64,000 nucleotides of DNA, taken from NCBI RefSeq assembly GCF_004121055.1, contig NZ_PYAL01000010.1:124001-188000 (forward strand), read 5' to 3'. The notes beneath the pieces are model-generated. The model worked only from the letters and a program-made list of their open reading frames with translations, was not told the origin of the DNA and made no database searches. Position numbers and translations under genes: made by a program. The stretch's first letter is position 1. Each line of letters begins with the position of its first letter. This DNA comes from Achromobacter aloeverae. Its GTDB lineage: Bacteria > Pseudomonadota > Gammaproteobacteria > Burkholderiales > Burkholderiaceae_B. Below are positions 44,216 through 53,202 of this stretch, piece by piece.

Positions 44216-44409
44216 TTCCCGCTGCCGGCATTCATTCCGGGCCGCTATAAACCTATTACCGCAAGGAAATTGTCCTCGCTTCCTTCCGAATCAATACTTC
44301 GGAAGCGCTGTCTGCTCCCCGGCGCGATGCCGCGTTACCAGGGAGCAGGATGGCCACGGACGCGTCCGCGACCACGCTAAAAACAGCCTGAAGGCGGAGC
44401 GAGACAAAA

Positions 44410-45375
44410 ATGAAATTTCCGCATTTGCTGGCGGCGGGCCTCTTCGCCTGCCTGGGTCTGTCACATGGCCCTGCCGCGCAGGCCGGATGGCCGGGCGACC
44501 GGCCGATTACCCTGGTCGTCCCCTTTCCGCCCGGCGGATCCACCGACATGATAGGCCGGTTGCTGGCCTCCACCCTGGGCAAGCAACTGAACCAGACCGT
44601 GGTCGTCGACAACCGCGCCGGGGCCGGCGGCACGCTGGGCGCGGCCTATGTCGCGCGCGCCAAGCCGGACGGCTACACGCTGTTCCTGGCCACGACGGCG
44701 CACACCATCGCGCCGGCCATCTACGACACGCTGGCCTACGATTTCATCAAGGATTTTGTCCCCGTCACCACCGTGGCCTCCTTGCCGCATGTCCTGATCG
44801 CCAATTCCGCCTTCCCCGTCAACTCCGTTCCGGAGTTGATCCAGTATGCCAAGACGCATCCTGGCGAGGTCAACTTCGGCTCCGCCGGCATAGGCAGCAC
44901 CGATCACCTGTCGATGGAACTGTTCGCCCGCAGCGCCGGCATCAAGATGGAGCACGTGCCTTACAAGGGCGACGAACCCATGCTCACCGACCTGCTGGGC
45001 GGGCGGCTGGAGGTTGCGATGCCGCCCAGCGGCATCGTGCTCGGGCCCGTGCGTGCCCACAGCGTCAAGGCCCTCGCGGTGAGCAGCCCCCAGCCCAGCG
45101 CCTATTTCCCCGGTCTGCCGTCCATTGCGAAAGCCGCGCATCTTCCTGATTACGCGTTCAAGACGTGGTACGCCCTGATGGTGCCGGCGGGCACGCCGGC
45201 GGATGTCCAGGCCAGGCTTTATCAGGGCGTGACGGCGGCGCTGAAGACGCCCGACATGCAGAAGGGCTTGCAGACCATCAGCGCGGAGCCGGGAGGCGAG
45301 CCGTCGAAGGACGTGGCTGATGCCATCGTCCAGCAGACGCGGCAGTGGCGCGAGATACTGAAGTCCGATAAATAG
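44410..45375 (+). CDS. Bug-family (TctC) periplasmic solute-binding protein
   Basis: A 321-residue binding protein. Signal MKFPHLLAAGLFACLGLSHG, cleavage after AQA. Mature landmarks: RPITLVVPFPPGGSTDMIGR, VVVDNRAGAGGTLGAAYVAR, FGSAGIGSTDHLSMELFA and HVPYKGDEPMLTDLLGGRLE. Upstream (44312-44348) the DNA can fold a hairpin, CTGCTCCC...GGGAGCAG, enclosing CGGC-GCGAT-GCCG. Orphan: no transport or enzyme partner is adjacent, the next gene being a convergent GST. Ligand unknown. Confidence 0.92.
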   Translation: MKFPHLLAAGLFACLGLSHGPAAQAGWPGDRPITLVVPFPPGGSTDMIGRLLASTLGKQLNQTVVVDNRAGAGGTLGAAYVARAKPDGYTLFLATTAHTIAPAIYDTLAYDFIKDFVPVTTVASLPHVLIANSAFPVNSVPELIQYAKTHPGEVNFGSAGIGSTDHLSMELFARSAGIKMEHVPYKGDEPMLTDLLGGRLEVAMPPSGIVLGPVRAHSVKALAVSSPQPSAYFPGLPSIAKAAHLPDYAFKTWYALMVPAGTPADVQARLYQGVTAALKTPDMQKGLQTISAEPGGEPSKDVADAIVQQTRQWREILKSDK

Positions 45376-45383
45376 CCCGGTAT

Positions 45384-46043
45384 TCAGTTTCTGGGGAACG
45401 GTATGCCTGGCGTGCCGGGCGTCCAGGCGGGGTATTTGCCCATGATCAGGCTGAAGAGGGGGCTCTTGACGAAAGCGTCCAGCCAGCGCGCCAGACCGGA
45501 CCAGGCCTGGGCGCCGAACCAGGCGGCGTCGGTTTGGGCGAACTGGCGTACGAAGGGAGCGATCGCCATGTCCGCCAGGGTGGGCCTTCTTCCGAACAAA
45601 TGCGGGGAGACCGCCAGGCGGGTTTCAAGGGCCGCCAGGTAGGCGGCGCCAGCGGCCCGGTGAGCCAATGGATCGGTGCCGGGATAGCGGTCCGGATACT
45701 TATAACGGTCGAGGTCGGACTTGAATGCGCCGTCGCATTGCGCGATCAGTTCCGCCATGGCCGTGGGTGATTCCCGTTCCGGGGCCAGCCAGCCTTCGGG
45801 ATCGTGGCGGTCCAGCGCCCAGTGCATGATGTCCAGGCTCTGGTCGATCACCTGTCCGGCGGGCAGGACCAGCACGGGGACGGTTCCTTTCGGCGATGCT
45901 TCCAGCAATGCCGCGGGCTTGTCGCGCAACACGACTTCACGCAGTTCGCAACGTAGGCCGCTGGTCGCCAGCGCGAGCCTGGCGCGCATCGCGTAGGGGC
46001 AGCGCCTGAAGGAATAGAGGATGGGGACAGGGGACGTGGACAT
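45384..46043 (-). CDS. Glutathione S-transferase
   Basis: A 219-residue GST. The thioredoxin-like N-domain carries LYSFRRCPYAMRARLALATS with a C-P-Y active site, then KGTVPVLVLPAGQVIDQSLD (cis-Pro and the E/D-S glutathione motif as Q-S). The C-terminal helical domain includes LFGRRPTLADMAIAPFVRQF with the family N-capping box. The substrate is not predictable. The ATG at 46043 is used; the frame runs upstream but without a better start. Confidence 0.9.
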   Translation of the reverse strand: MSTSPVPILYSFRRCPYAMRARLALATSGLRCELREVVLRDKPAALLEASPKGTVPVLVLPAGQVIDQSLDIMHWALDRHDPEGWLAPERESPTAMAELIAQCDGAFKSDLDRYKYPDRYPGTDPLAHRAAGAAYLAALETRLAVSPHLFGRRPTLADMAIAPFVRQFAQTDAAWFGAQAWSGLARWLDAFVKSPLFSLIMGKYPAWTPGTPGIPFPRN

Positions 46044-46213
46044 GTGCTGAAGGAGCCAGGGGATCGGCCTACTTTTACCATCTGCGCGGTGCCGGCGTCG
46101 GTCGGGCATCACCATCCGCATCGGGATCGGCGGCGCGCGTACACTACGCCCACGCCCCGGCGCCTTTCCAGCCGCGCGGCCGTTTACGTTTGGGCCCTCG
46201 CTGGTCATTTCCC

Positions 46214-46441
46214 ATGCAAACCATAGAATTCGATCTCGCGCCTGGCGCGTCCTACATAGAAGTGAACCAGTTGCTCAAGGCCACGGGCATCAGCGACAGC
46301 GGCGGCGCTGGCAAGGCCATGGTGGCGGACGGCATGGTCCGTGTGGACGGCGTGGTGGAGACGCGCAAGACGGCGAAAATCCGGGCGGGCCAGACGGTGA
46401 CGTGCGCGGACGTGCGGATCGTCGTTCGGACGGCGGACTAA
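46214..46441 (+). CDS. S4-domain RNA-binding protein (YbcJ-like)
   Basis: A 75-residue S4 domain: LLKATGISDSGGAGKAMVAD, then VRVDGVVETRKTAKIRAGQT. It is the E. coli YbcJ type, thought to bind structured RNA. Two bases after its stop begins the Mrr-like gene, so they share a message. ATG at 46214 has no clear Shine-Dalgarno. Confidence 0.9.
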   Translation: MQTIEFDLAPGASYIEVNQLLKATGISDSGGAGKAMVADGMVRVDGVVETRKTAKIRAGQTVTCADVRIVVRTAD

Positions 46442-46443
46442 GC

Positions 46444-47016
46444 ATGAAACTCAAGGCCTTGAACGACTCCGTCTTCGGCGCGCTGCTACGTTCGCCGTGG
46501 TGGATAAGCGCCGGCATCGCCTTGGTTTTCGTCGTCGGGGCGATCTCGGCCTTGCCGCCGACGTATTGGGCGGTCGGCGTATTCGGCTCGGTGCCGTTCG
46601 CGGTCATCGCCATCCTGGCCGCCTGGCGTCAACTGCGCGCGCCGTCCGCCAGCCAAGTGGAAACGGTCGCCGCGGCCATGGCGGGCATGCCCTGGTCGGC
46701 GTTCGCCGGCGCCGTCCAGGCGGGGTTCGAGCGCGACGGCTGCCAGGTCGAGCGCCTGAGCGGCGGCGCCGACTTCGCATTGACCAAGGGAGGTCATGTC
46801 GCGCTGGTCAGCGCCAAGCGCTGGAAGGCTGCCCGCACGGGTGTCGAGCCAGTCCGGGAGCTGCAAGCCGCCCGTGAAAGACGCGGCGCACGGGAAGCCA
46901 TCTACATCGCCCTGGGGGATATCTCGCCGTCCGCGCGGGACTATGCCGCGAAAAACGGCATCGCCTTCATGACGGCGCCGGAGCTGGCAAAGCTGTTGCG
47001 CGGCCTGAAGGCCTGA
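46444..47016 (+). CDS. Membrane-anchored Mrr-like restriction-endonuclease-fold protein
   Basis: A 190-residue protein: two hydrophobic segments (WWISAGIALVFVVGAISALP and VFGSVPFAVIAILAAW) then an Mrr-type PD-(D/E)xK domain, AGFERDGCQVERLSGGADFA, LVSAKRWKAARTGVEPVREL, REAIYIALGDISPSARDYAA, GIAFMTAPELAKLLRGL. In the family the catalytic strand reads Q/E-x-K; here it is S-A-K, so the acidic/amide residue is missing though the Asp (GADFAL) and Lys remain. Nuclease activity is doubtful. No methylase is nearby. Confidence 0.75.
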   Translation: MKLKALNDSVFGALLRSPWWISAGIALVFVVGAISALPPTYWAVGVFGSVPFAVIAILAAWRQLRAPSASQVETVAAAMAGMPWSAFAGAVQAGFERDGCQVERLSGGADFALTKGGHVALVSAKRWKAARTGVEPVRELQAARERRGAREAIYIALGDISPSARDYAAKNGIAFMTAPELAKLLRGLKA

Positions 47017-47125
47017 GCGCGTTGGCAACGCGGCGGGGTGTCCGGCGCCGCGGCCGGATGCCTCGGCGTCAACGGCCAGGAGGCTTGGGCCACGGCCAAG
47101 GGATCGTCATCCGGCGACTTCCCCA

Positions 47126-47326
47126 TCATCCAATCATCAGTTTTGCCAGCGCCGCGCCGCTGGCGAATGCTGCCCCGATGGCGACCATCGGGTACCAGGC
47201 ACGCTCGCGGATCATCTTGGAGGCTTCCGCGTTCAGCTTGCGAGTCTCCGCGATCAGCTTCATGTTCTCCGATATCATCTTCGAGACCTCCGCCTCGAGC
47301 TTGACGATGTCCAAGGTCATTTCCAT
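47126..47326 (-). CDS. Small coiled-coil protein with C-terminal membrane anchor
   Basis: A 66-residue protein: heptad-like helix (IVKLEAEVSKMISENMKLIA then ETRKLNAEASKMIRERA) followed by one hydrophobic segment (YPMVAIGAAFASGAALAKLM). The ATG at 47326 has an AAGGA site seven bases away; the 89-residue version from 47395 lacks one. Tail-anchored small coiled coils of this sort are unclassified; no function is inferred. It is convergent with the Mrr-like gene. Confidence 0.6.
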   Translation of the reverse strand: MEMTLDIVKLEAEVSKMISENMKLIAETRKLNAEASKMIRERAWYPMVAIGAAFASGAALAKLMIG

Positions 47327-47643
47327 TGTTGCGTCCTTACGGGTTTGCGGAACTGGTCCGGTGGCGCCGTTTTCATCCATGCTCAGGGCATCCACGCCTC
47401 ATGCGCCGTCTCGCAAGGGATTTTCCACGCGCCGCCAGACAGGCTCCGATAGGTCGCGCGCCGGTTCGGGGAGTTCCTTGTTTCCATAGGATGGCAAGGT
47501 CTCGGTCGCGTGGCCTGGTGCGCTGATGGCAGCCAGGGGAGGGGCCAGGATCGACGTATTTGCTAACGGTTACGTTTGAACACGTCGCCCTATCACTCCA
47601 CCGTTACACTTCACAGCCTTACGCGAACCTGTGGAGACAACCC
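47327..47643. other. Intergenic region without recognised gene
   Basis: 317 bases between the small coiled-coil gene and the lipoprotein gene. Nothing convincing is seen: no tRNA, no strong hairpin, no long conserved frame. The last 90 bases are less GC-rich (GGTTACGTTTGAACACG) and probably hold the lipoprotein promoter. Confidence 0.5.
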
Positions 47644-47799
47644 GTGCGGCTATTACTATCCTTGGCTATCCTGACCAGCCTGCTCTCCGGCTGTGCCGTC
47701 TATACGCCCAGCGGCGCCGTGGTCGTCGATCCGCACGGCGGCGGCGGGGGTGGTGGCGGTTTCTGTCCCCCGGGCCAAGCCAAGAAAGGCAACTGCTAA
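47644..47799 (+). CDS. Small glycine-rich lipoprotein
   Basis: A 51-residue protein starting at GTG 47644: VRLLLSLAILTSLLSGC with a lipobox (LLSGC), then AVYTPSGAVVVDPHGGG, a run of eight glycines and the end FCPPGQAKKGNC. Similar small lipoproteins with a C-P-P-G-Q-A-K-K-G ending are common in Burkholderiales (from memory). Its stop overlaps the tdh stop on the other strand by a few bases. Confidence 0.75.
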   Translation: MRLLLSLAILTSLLSGCAVYTPSGAVVVDPHGGGGGGGGFCPPGQAKKGNC

Positions 47800-48725
47800 G
47801 ACGAAAGGTTGGCCAGCATGTTCTCGACGATCTGCGCCAGTTGCAGCCTTGGTAGCCAACCCCAGTCCTCGCTGGCGCGGCTGCCGTCGATCGAGTTCGG
47901 CCAACCCTGCGCAATGGCCTGACGGAAATCCGGTGCGTACTTCATATCAAAACCCGGGACGTGCTTTTGAATCTCCGCCGCTATCTGCCCCGGGGTGAAA
48001 CTGACGCCAGCCAGGTTGTAGCTGCCACGTTCGGTGATTGCGGAGGCGGGCGCTTCCATCAGCTCGATGGTCGCGCGAACTGCGTCTTCCATATGCAGCA
48101 TCGGCAACTCTTCGTCTTCAGCAAGAAAGCACTTGTAGGTGTCGCCCCTCAGCGCGGCATGGAAAATTTCGATCGCATAGTCGGTCGTACCTCCGCCAGG
48201 ACGCGTCTTGAAAGAGATAAGTCCCGGGTAGCGGATGCTGCGCACATCCACATGGTGCTTCTCGAAATACCAGCGGCACCATCCTTCGCCCGCAAGCTTG
48301 GAGATGCCGTAGACGGTTGACGGCTCCATTACGGTCTTTTGCGGGGTTGCGTCCGCCGGCGTCGTAGGCCCGAATGCCGCAATCGAACTTGGCCAGAATA
48401 TCCTTTCAAGCTTGAATTTCCGTGCCGTTTCCAGAACGTTCAACAGTCCGGCCATGTTGAGGTTCCAGGCCCAGTGTGGCGACGTTTCACCCGTCGCCGA
48501 GAGCGCGGCGGCCAGGTGGTATATTTGCGTCACGCCGTGCCGCTTGACGATCGCGTCAAGTTGCCCAGCATCCGTGACATCCAGCAGTTCATGGGTGATA
48601 TGCGGATGGCGGCTGTTCGGAACGATATCCGTCGTTATAACGTTCGAGCTGCCATGGCGGTGCGCCAATGCCAGCGACAGCTCGGTACCTAGCTGGCCAT
48701 TGGCGCCAGTGATAAGAATCTTCAT
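47796..48725 (-). CDS. L-threonine 3-dehydrogenase, epimerase-type
   Basis: Oxidises L-threonine to 2-amino-3-ketobutyrate with NAD in the cytoplasm. It is the short-chain (NAD-epimerase) type, 309 residues: MKILITGANGQLGTELSLAL, IYHLAAALSATGETSPHWAW (substrate loop), IFWPSSIAAFGPTTP with the catalytic Ser, and VYGISKLAGEGWCRWYFEKH with Y-x3-K. The RYPGLIS and LPMLHMEDAVRATIELM segments match known threonine dehydrogenases of this type. kbl lies eight bases upstream, giving the complete threonine-to-glycine pathway. Confidence 0.9.
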   Translation of the reverse strand: MKILITGANGQLGTELSLALAHRHGSSNVITTDIVPNSRHPHITHELLDVTDAGQLDAIVKRHGVTQIYHLAAALSATGETSPHWAWNLNMAGLLNVLETARKFKLERIFWPSSIAAFGPTTPADATPQKTVMEPSTVYGISKLAGEGWCRWYFEKHHVDVRSIRYPGLISFKTRPGGGTTDYAIEIFHAALRGDTYKCFLAEDEELPMLHMEDAVRATIELMEAPASAITERGSYNLAGVSFTPGQIAAEIQKHVPGFDMKYAPDFRQAIAQGWPNSIDGSRASEDWGWLPRLQLAQIVENMLANLSS

Positions 48726-48733
48726 TGTTCGAC

Positions 48734-49933
48734 TCAAACTATTTTCAGTTCGGTGCCTGCTTGCCTGAAGGCCGCAAGCGCACGCCTTAAGTCGTCTGCC
48801 GTGTGCAGGGCGCTGAGTTGTACGCGGATGCGTGCCTGTCCCTGCGGGACGACGGGGTAGGAAAATGCAGTAACGTAGACGCCGAGCTCCAACAGACGTC
48901 GGGCAAAGTGCTGCGCACGGGCAGCGTCGTGGATCATCACCGGCACGATCGGATGCGTGCCTGGCTTTACTTCAAAGCCGGATGTCACGATCTCCGTTCG
49001 GAAATGGCATGTATTCTGCTCCAGGGTGTCGCGCAGCCGGGTATCGGCTTCGAGCAGGTCGAGAACTTTCAAGGTGGCGCCGACGATCACAGGCGACAAG
49101 GTATTGGAGAAGAGATACGGTCTGGACCGCTGGCGCAGCATTGCTACCATTTCATGCCGCGCGGCGGTAAACCCTCCAGACGCGCCGCCCAGGGCCTTGC
49201 CCAAGGTGCCGGTAATGATGTCGACCTTGCCGAAGACCTCACGGAATTCGTGGGTGCCGCGACCGGTCTTGCCCACAAACCCCGTGGCGTGCGAGTCGTC
49301 TATTCCCAACAGGGCGCCGAATTCATCGCAAAGGCTACGTATGCTGTCAAGCCGCGCGATGGTTCCGTCCATGGAGAAAACCCCGTCGGTGAAAACCAGT
49401 ATGTGTTTTGCGCCTTCCGATGCGGCGTGTTCGAGTTGGCGCCGCAAATCGCTGATGTCATCATGGCGGTAGCGGTAACGTTTGGCCTTGGATAGGCGGA
49501 TGCCGTCGATGATGGATGCGTGATTGAGCTCGTCGCTTACGATGGCATCATCAGGTCCGAGAAGTGTTTCGAACAAGCCGCCATTGGCGTCGAAAGCGGA
49601 GCCATACAGAATGGCGTCCTCGGTGCCAAGGAAAATCGCGAGACGTTCCTCCAGGGTGCGATGGATATCCTGCGTGCCGCAGATGAACCGTACCGAGCTT
49701 AAACCGTAGCCCCTGGAATCGAGCGCCAGGTGCGCCGCGGCGATGACATCCGGGTGCGAAGACAGGCCAAGATAATTGTTCGCGCACAGGTTGATGACTT
49801 CCTTGCCACCTGTCAATGAAACGCGGCTGCCCTGGCGCGAGTTGATGACGCGCTCGTGTTTCGAGAGCCCCGCTTCGTCGATCTCGCGAAGCTGCTGGCT
49901 GAGAGAGCTGTAGAACTGATCCTTTGATGCCAT
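48734..49933 (-). CDS. kbl: 2-amino-3-ketobutyrate CoA ligase (glycine C-acetyltransferase)
   Basis: PLP enzyme that cleaves 2-amino-3-ketobutyrate with CoA to glycine and acetyl-CoA. The 399-residue protein shows [79 protein letters not shown] and the PLP-lysine region [20 protein letters not shown], followed by [13 protein letters not shown]. Length equals E. coli Kbl. ATG at 49933 ([11 protein letters not shown]) is preferred over TTG at 49966. It is followed at once by tdh. Confidence 0.95.
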   Translation of the reverse strand: MASKDQFYSSLSQQLREIDEAGLSKHERVINSRQGSRVSLTGGKEVINLCANNYLGLSSHPDVIAAAHLALDSRGYGLSSVRFICGTQDIHRTLEERLAIFLGTEDAILYGSAFDANGGLFETLLGPDDAIVSDELNHASIIDGIRLSKAKRYRYRHDDISDLRRQLEHAASEGAKHILVFTDGVFSMDGTIARLDSIRSLCDEFGALLGIDDSHATGFVGKTGRGTHEFREVFGKVDIITGTLGKALGGASGGFTAARHEMVAMLRQRSRPYLFSNTLSPVIVGATLKVLDLLEADTRLRDTLEQNTCHFRTEIVTSGFEVKPGTHPIVPVMIHDAARAQHFARRLLELGVYVTAFSYPVVPQGQARIRVQLSALHTADDLRRALAAFRQAGTELKIV

Positions 49934-50017
49934 GGGTCCTGCCGTTCTGGAAATAGTATCGATCAATATTTGGAGCGCGTTCTTGCGTGCGTGGCGCGGC
50001 CCGAAGGCTGGCTGGAC

Positions 50018-51001
50018 TTAGTCGGCGGTGATGTGCGCTTCTGTCACGACGGCTTCCCATCGGGCGCGCTCCGACTTGATCAAGGCTTCGAATTGCGCCG
50101 TGGTCTGGGGCGTCGCTGCGCTTCCCATTTCGTCGTAACGCCTGATCACTTCCGGATCCTCAAGGATCTGATTGATCGTGGCATTCAACTTTCCGACAAT
50201 GGCATCAGGCAGGCCTTTCGGACCGACGACGCCACCCCAGGTCTCCATTTGCGCGGCCGGTACGCCAGCCTCGGCGATCGTGGGAACGTCGGGCAACATC
50301 GGTGAACGTTTAGGTCCTGTTATCGCCAATGCGCGCACGCGGCCGGCCTTCGCCTGAGGACCAAGGGATGTCAGATTACTGATCATCATCTGGATCTGCC
50401 CGCTTGCAAGATCCGCCTCGCCGAATGGGGCGCTTTTATAGGGCACATGTTCAATCTGGATGCCGGTGCTCTGGGCGAACAGCGCCGTCACGACGTGCAG
50501 TGACGTACCCGTGCCGCTCGAACCGTAAAACACGGCATGGGGATGTGCCTTGGCATAAGTGACGAGGTCTGCGACCGAGTGCACGGGCAGCTTCGGATTC
50601 ACGGCCAGGAGGTTGGGTTGCGTGAACATCTTCGCGATAGGGATAAGATCCTCCGGCCGGTACGGGGTCTTCGCAGCGGTCAACTCACCGACGAGGATCG
50701 CCAGGTTATGCATACCTATCGTGTAGCCGTCGGGCTTGGCCTTCGCAATGGAATCCAGGCCTATCGCACCGGACGCTCCAGGCTTGTTCAAAACGATGAC
50801 GGGTTGGCCCAGGCGCTTCGTCATTTCGGCGGTCAACACGCGGGTCAATACATCAGCCGCGCCGCCGGCTACCGCGGGGACGACGAATGTGATCGGCCTG
50901 TCCGGATACTCCGCCTGTGCTGACTCGGCAGCCATGGAGCCGCCGAACAGGACCAGGATTGCGACTGCGGCACGGCATAGCGATGCATATTTTCTTTTCA
51001 T
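50018..51001 (-). CDS. Bug-family (TctC) periplasmic solute-binding protein
   Basis: A 327-residue binding protein. Signal MKRKYASLCRAAVAILVLFG, cleavage after AQA. Mature landmarks: YPDRPITFVVPAVAGGAADV, VIVLNKPGASGAIGLDSIAK, FYGSSGTGTSLHVVTALFAQ and VPYKSAPFGEADLASGQIQM. It sits between the enolase-superfamily gene (48 bases upstream) and kbl (84 bases downstream), so it probably scavenges the substrate of that unit. Ligand unknown. Confidence 0.92.
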   Translation of the reverse strand: MKRKYASLCRAAVAILVLFGGSMAAESAQAEYPDRPITFVVPAVAGGAADVLTRVLTAEMTKRLGQPVIVLNKPGASGAIGLDSIAKAKPDGYTIGMHNLAILVGELTAAKTPYRPEDLIPIAKMFTQPNLLAVNPKLPVHSVADLVTYAKAHPHAVFYGSSGTGTSLHVVTALFAQSTGIQIEHVPYKSAPFGEADLASGQIQMMISNLTSLGPQAKAGRVRALAITGPKRSPMLPDVPTIAEAGVPAAQMETWGGVVGPKGLPDAIVGKLNATINQILEDPEVIRRYDEMGSAATPQTTAQFEALIKSERARWEAVVTEAHITAD

Positions 51002-51049
51002 GTTTTTCCCCTTGAAAAAGACGTCGGTAAAAGTCGACGGGCTGGAGAC

Positions 51050-52189
51050 TCAGCTCTTCGCTGCCGTCCTCGTGAAATCGCAGCAGAGCGGACGCAGTGC
51101 GTCTTCGTCGATGCGTATGCCCAGACCCGGCTGGTCGGATACACGGTAAAAGTCATCCTCGATCTCCGGCCCCGACTTTACGAACTGCTTGCGGGTCGGG
51201 GGATTGTCGTTTTCGTAGGATTCCTGGATGACGAAGTTCGTCAGTACGGCCGACAACGTCACCGTTGCGGCGATCGCGACCGGACCGTGGGGGTTGTGCG
51301 GTACGACGCCGATTGAATAGACCTCGGCGGCGTGGCCTATCTTCACGGCTTCCGTCAGGCCGCCAACACGAATGATGGAGGGTTGCACCAGGCCAACCGC
51401 CTGTTTCTCGATGATCTCGGCGAATTGCTTGCGCGAGTGGAGACGTTCGCCGAAGGCAATCCGCGCTCGTGTGGCGGTGCCCAGGCGTGCGAACGCATCC
51501 GCGCTCTGGTATTCCGTCGGCTCTTCGACGAATAACAGATTGCAGTCAGCGACTCCTGAGCAGAACTCCGCGGCGGACGCCCAGTCCAGCCGCCGCCATA
51601 TGTCAACCATCAGGCCCGTATCGGGACCTAGCGCCAGGCGAACCGCCTTGACCTCGGCGATCGCCCTGCGCACATCGTGCGCGGAAATTCGATATTGAAA
51701 GTTATCCGGGGTTCCAAACGGATACCACTTGAGCGTCCTCCCACCCCGCTCAATTGCCGCTTTGGCTTTTTGAATCAGGTCGTCCGTATTCTTGTATCCG
51801 GCCCACCACTGGTTGAGGTAGACCCGCACCTTGTCCCTGACAGCGCCGCCGAGCAATTTGTGCACGGGTAAGCCGTAGGCCTTCCCGGTGATATCCCACA
51901 GTGCCTGGTCGATGGCGGCGAGCGCTGCCCTGCTGCTGGCGCCGTCCCCCCAAAATACCTGCTCCTTGAGCGTGGCCCAATGCTTCTCGATGGTGGTGGG
52001 ATCCTGGCCTGCGATGGCGCGAAACCCTTCCTTGACGCCGGCGATGACGGATGGCCATCTATGGTCCAGCGTTGCCTCGCCGAACCCCACGGTACCGTCA
52101 TCGGTTTCGATGGCGATCATCACATAGTGCTTGTTCGCGTTGGGGTGAACATAGGTACGCAGTTCAGAAATCTTCATATGCCGGCTCAT
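51050..52189 (-). CDS. Enolase-superfamily enzyme (mandelate racemase/galactonate dehydratase-like)
   Basis: A 379-residue TIM-barrel enzyme that abstracts the alpha-proton of a carboxylate. Metal ligands: Asp in GLMVDIWRRLDWASA, Glu in LLFVEEPTEYQSADAF, Glu in ARIAFGERLHSRKQFAEI. The catalytic His appears in VVPHNPHGPVAIAATVTL, as in galactonate/mandelate-type members; the lysine region reads RTLKWYPFGT. Capping domain: VGFGEATLDHRWPSVIAGVK. An internal ATG at 52177 (MKISELRTY) is a possible start. The reaction (dehydration or racemisation) and substrate are unknown; a sugar acid or hydroxy acid is likely. Confidence 0.88.
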   Translation of the reverse strand: MSRHMKISELRTYVHPNANKHYVMIAIETDDGTVGFGEATLDHRWPSVIAGVKEGFRAIAGQDPTTIEKHWATLKEQVFWGDGASSRAALAAIDQALWDITGKAYGLPVHKLLGGAVRDKVRVYLNQWWAGYKNTDDLIQKAKAAIERGGRTLKWYPFGTPDNFQYRISAHDVRRAIAEVKAVRLALGPDTGLMVDIWRRLDWASAAEFCSGVADCNLLFVEEPTEYQSADAFARLGTATRARIAFGERLHSRKQFAEIIEKQAVGLVQPSIIRVGGLTEAVKIGHAAEVYSIGVVPHNPHGPVAIAATVTLSAVLTNFVIQESYENDNPPTRKQFVKSGPEIEDDFYRVSDQPGLGIRIDEDALRPLCCDFTRTAAKS

Positions 52190-52287
52190 AGAAAATCAGT
52201 TGGAAGGCGCCGTTTAACGGACGGCGCTGGATCCCGGAAATTCTATGGGCCTTGCAAGGGGGTATCTATGGCAGGCAGGTCATGGAC

Positions 52288-53202
52288 TTATCCATCGATG
52301 ACATGCTTTTTCGCGCGCTCGTTGGCATTGGAAAGGAAGCGCAGTGCCTCCAGGGCGGGCTTGCCCAGGCGCGTGTCGCTCATCGCCGTCGCGTAAACGG
52401 TGTAGGCCAGCCCGGGTCGTAGAGCGACCACCACCCCGCCGCGTTGGCGGTGGTGTTCCCCGGTCAGGGGGTCGACGATGGCGACGCCCATGCCGCGAAG
52501 CGCAAGTTCGCTTGCCGTGTGAGAAGCGGAAACTTCGATCTTCGAATTCGGTTGCACGCCATGTGCGGAAAAGAGGGCATCGAGTCTCCTTTGGAAGGAG
52601 TCGGTGAGTCCGATGAGGGGAATGCCCGCCAATTGCTGCGGAGTGATGGATGACTTGCAAGGGGGCAGCCATTTGCTGGTCCCCACGCATACGCAATCTC
52701 CCGAGAATTCCGCCACGGTCTCGAGCTCGCCGCTGGCGACGATGTCGGCGGTTATCCCGATATCGGCCTGACGATTCAGGACATGGCGCCAGACGTCCAT
52801 GTACGAAGCGATTCTGACGCTGACGGCCACATCGGGGAAGGCGACGCTGAGATGTTCCATCAGTTGTGGAATCGTCGAGTTTCCTACCGATGGGATTACG
52901 CAGAGGGACAGGCGGCCAAGACGCTGCGATCGCAGTTGCGCCGAGAACTTGGCGATCTCGTCCATTCCCAGGAAAGACTGCTGGACTTTTTCCATCAGCG
53001 CGTGTGCTTCCGCGGTTGGCTTTACCGTCCGCCCCGATTTGAGAAACAGGGGGAAACCCACGATTTTTTGGAGATCGGTCAAGACGCGGCTCATTGACGG
53101 CTGTGGAATACCCAATGCCTCGGCGCCCGCGCTTATTCCGCCATGCATGATCGCCGCCCTGAAGACTTCGATCATCCGATGCGTGATCACTCCTTTTGCC
53201 AT
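52288..53202 (-). CDS. LysR-family transcription regulator
   Basis: A 304-residue LTTR. DNA-binding part: FRAAIMHGGISAGAEALGIP, QPSMSRVLTDLQKIVGFPLF, KSGRTVKPTAEAHAL. The order SxAAxxLxxxQPxxS is modified (ISAGAEALGIPQPSMS), as in the NocR/OccR subgroup of amino-acid-derived regulators. It lies 98 bases upstream of the enolase gene on the same strand and is divergent from the glycine-riboswitch gene. It is the natural activator of the enolase-Bug-kbl-tdh genes. Confidence 0.88.
   Translation of the reverse strand: MAKGVITHRMIEVFRAAIMHGGISAGAEALGIPQPSMSRVLTDLQKIVGFPLFLKSGRTVKPTAEAHALMEKVQQSFLGMDEIAKFSAQLRSQRLGRLSLCVIPSVGNSTIPQLMEHLSVAFPDVAVSVRIASYMDVWRHVLNRQADIGITADIVASGELETVAEFSGDCVCVGTSKWLPPCKSSITPQQLAGIPLIGLTDSFQRRLDALFSAHGVQPNSKIEVSASHTASELALRGMGVAIVDPLTGEHHRQRGGVVVALRPGLAYTVYATAMSDTRLGKPALEALRFLSNANERAKKHVIDG

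Noticed and set aside
46444-47016. Restriction-modification system
   Set aside because: There is no methylase or specificity gene and the catalytic motif is altered.
47214-47224. Possible attachment-site copy of the tRNA-Cys 3' end
   Set aside because: Only 11 bases (ATCTTGGAGGC) match, the similarity stops there and it lies in a coding region; chance match.
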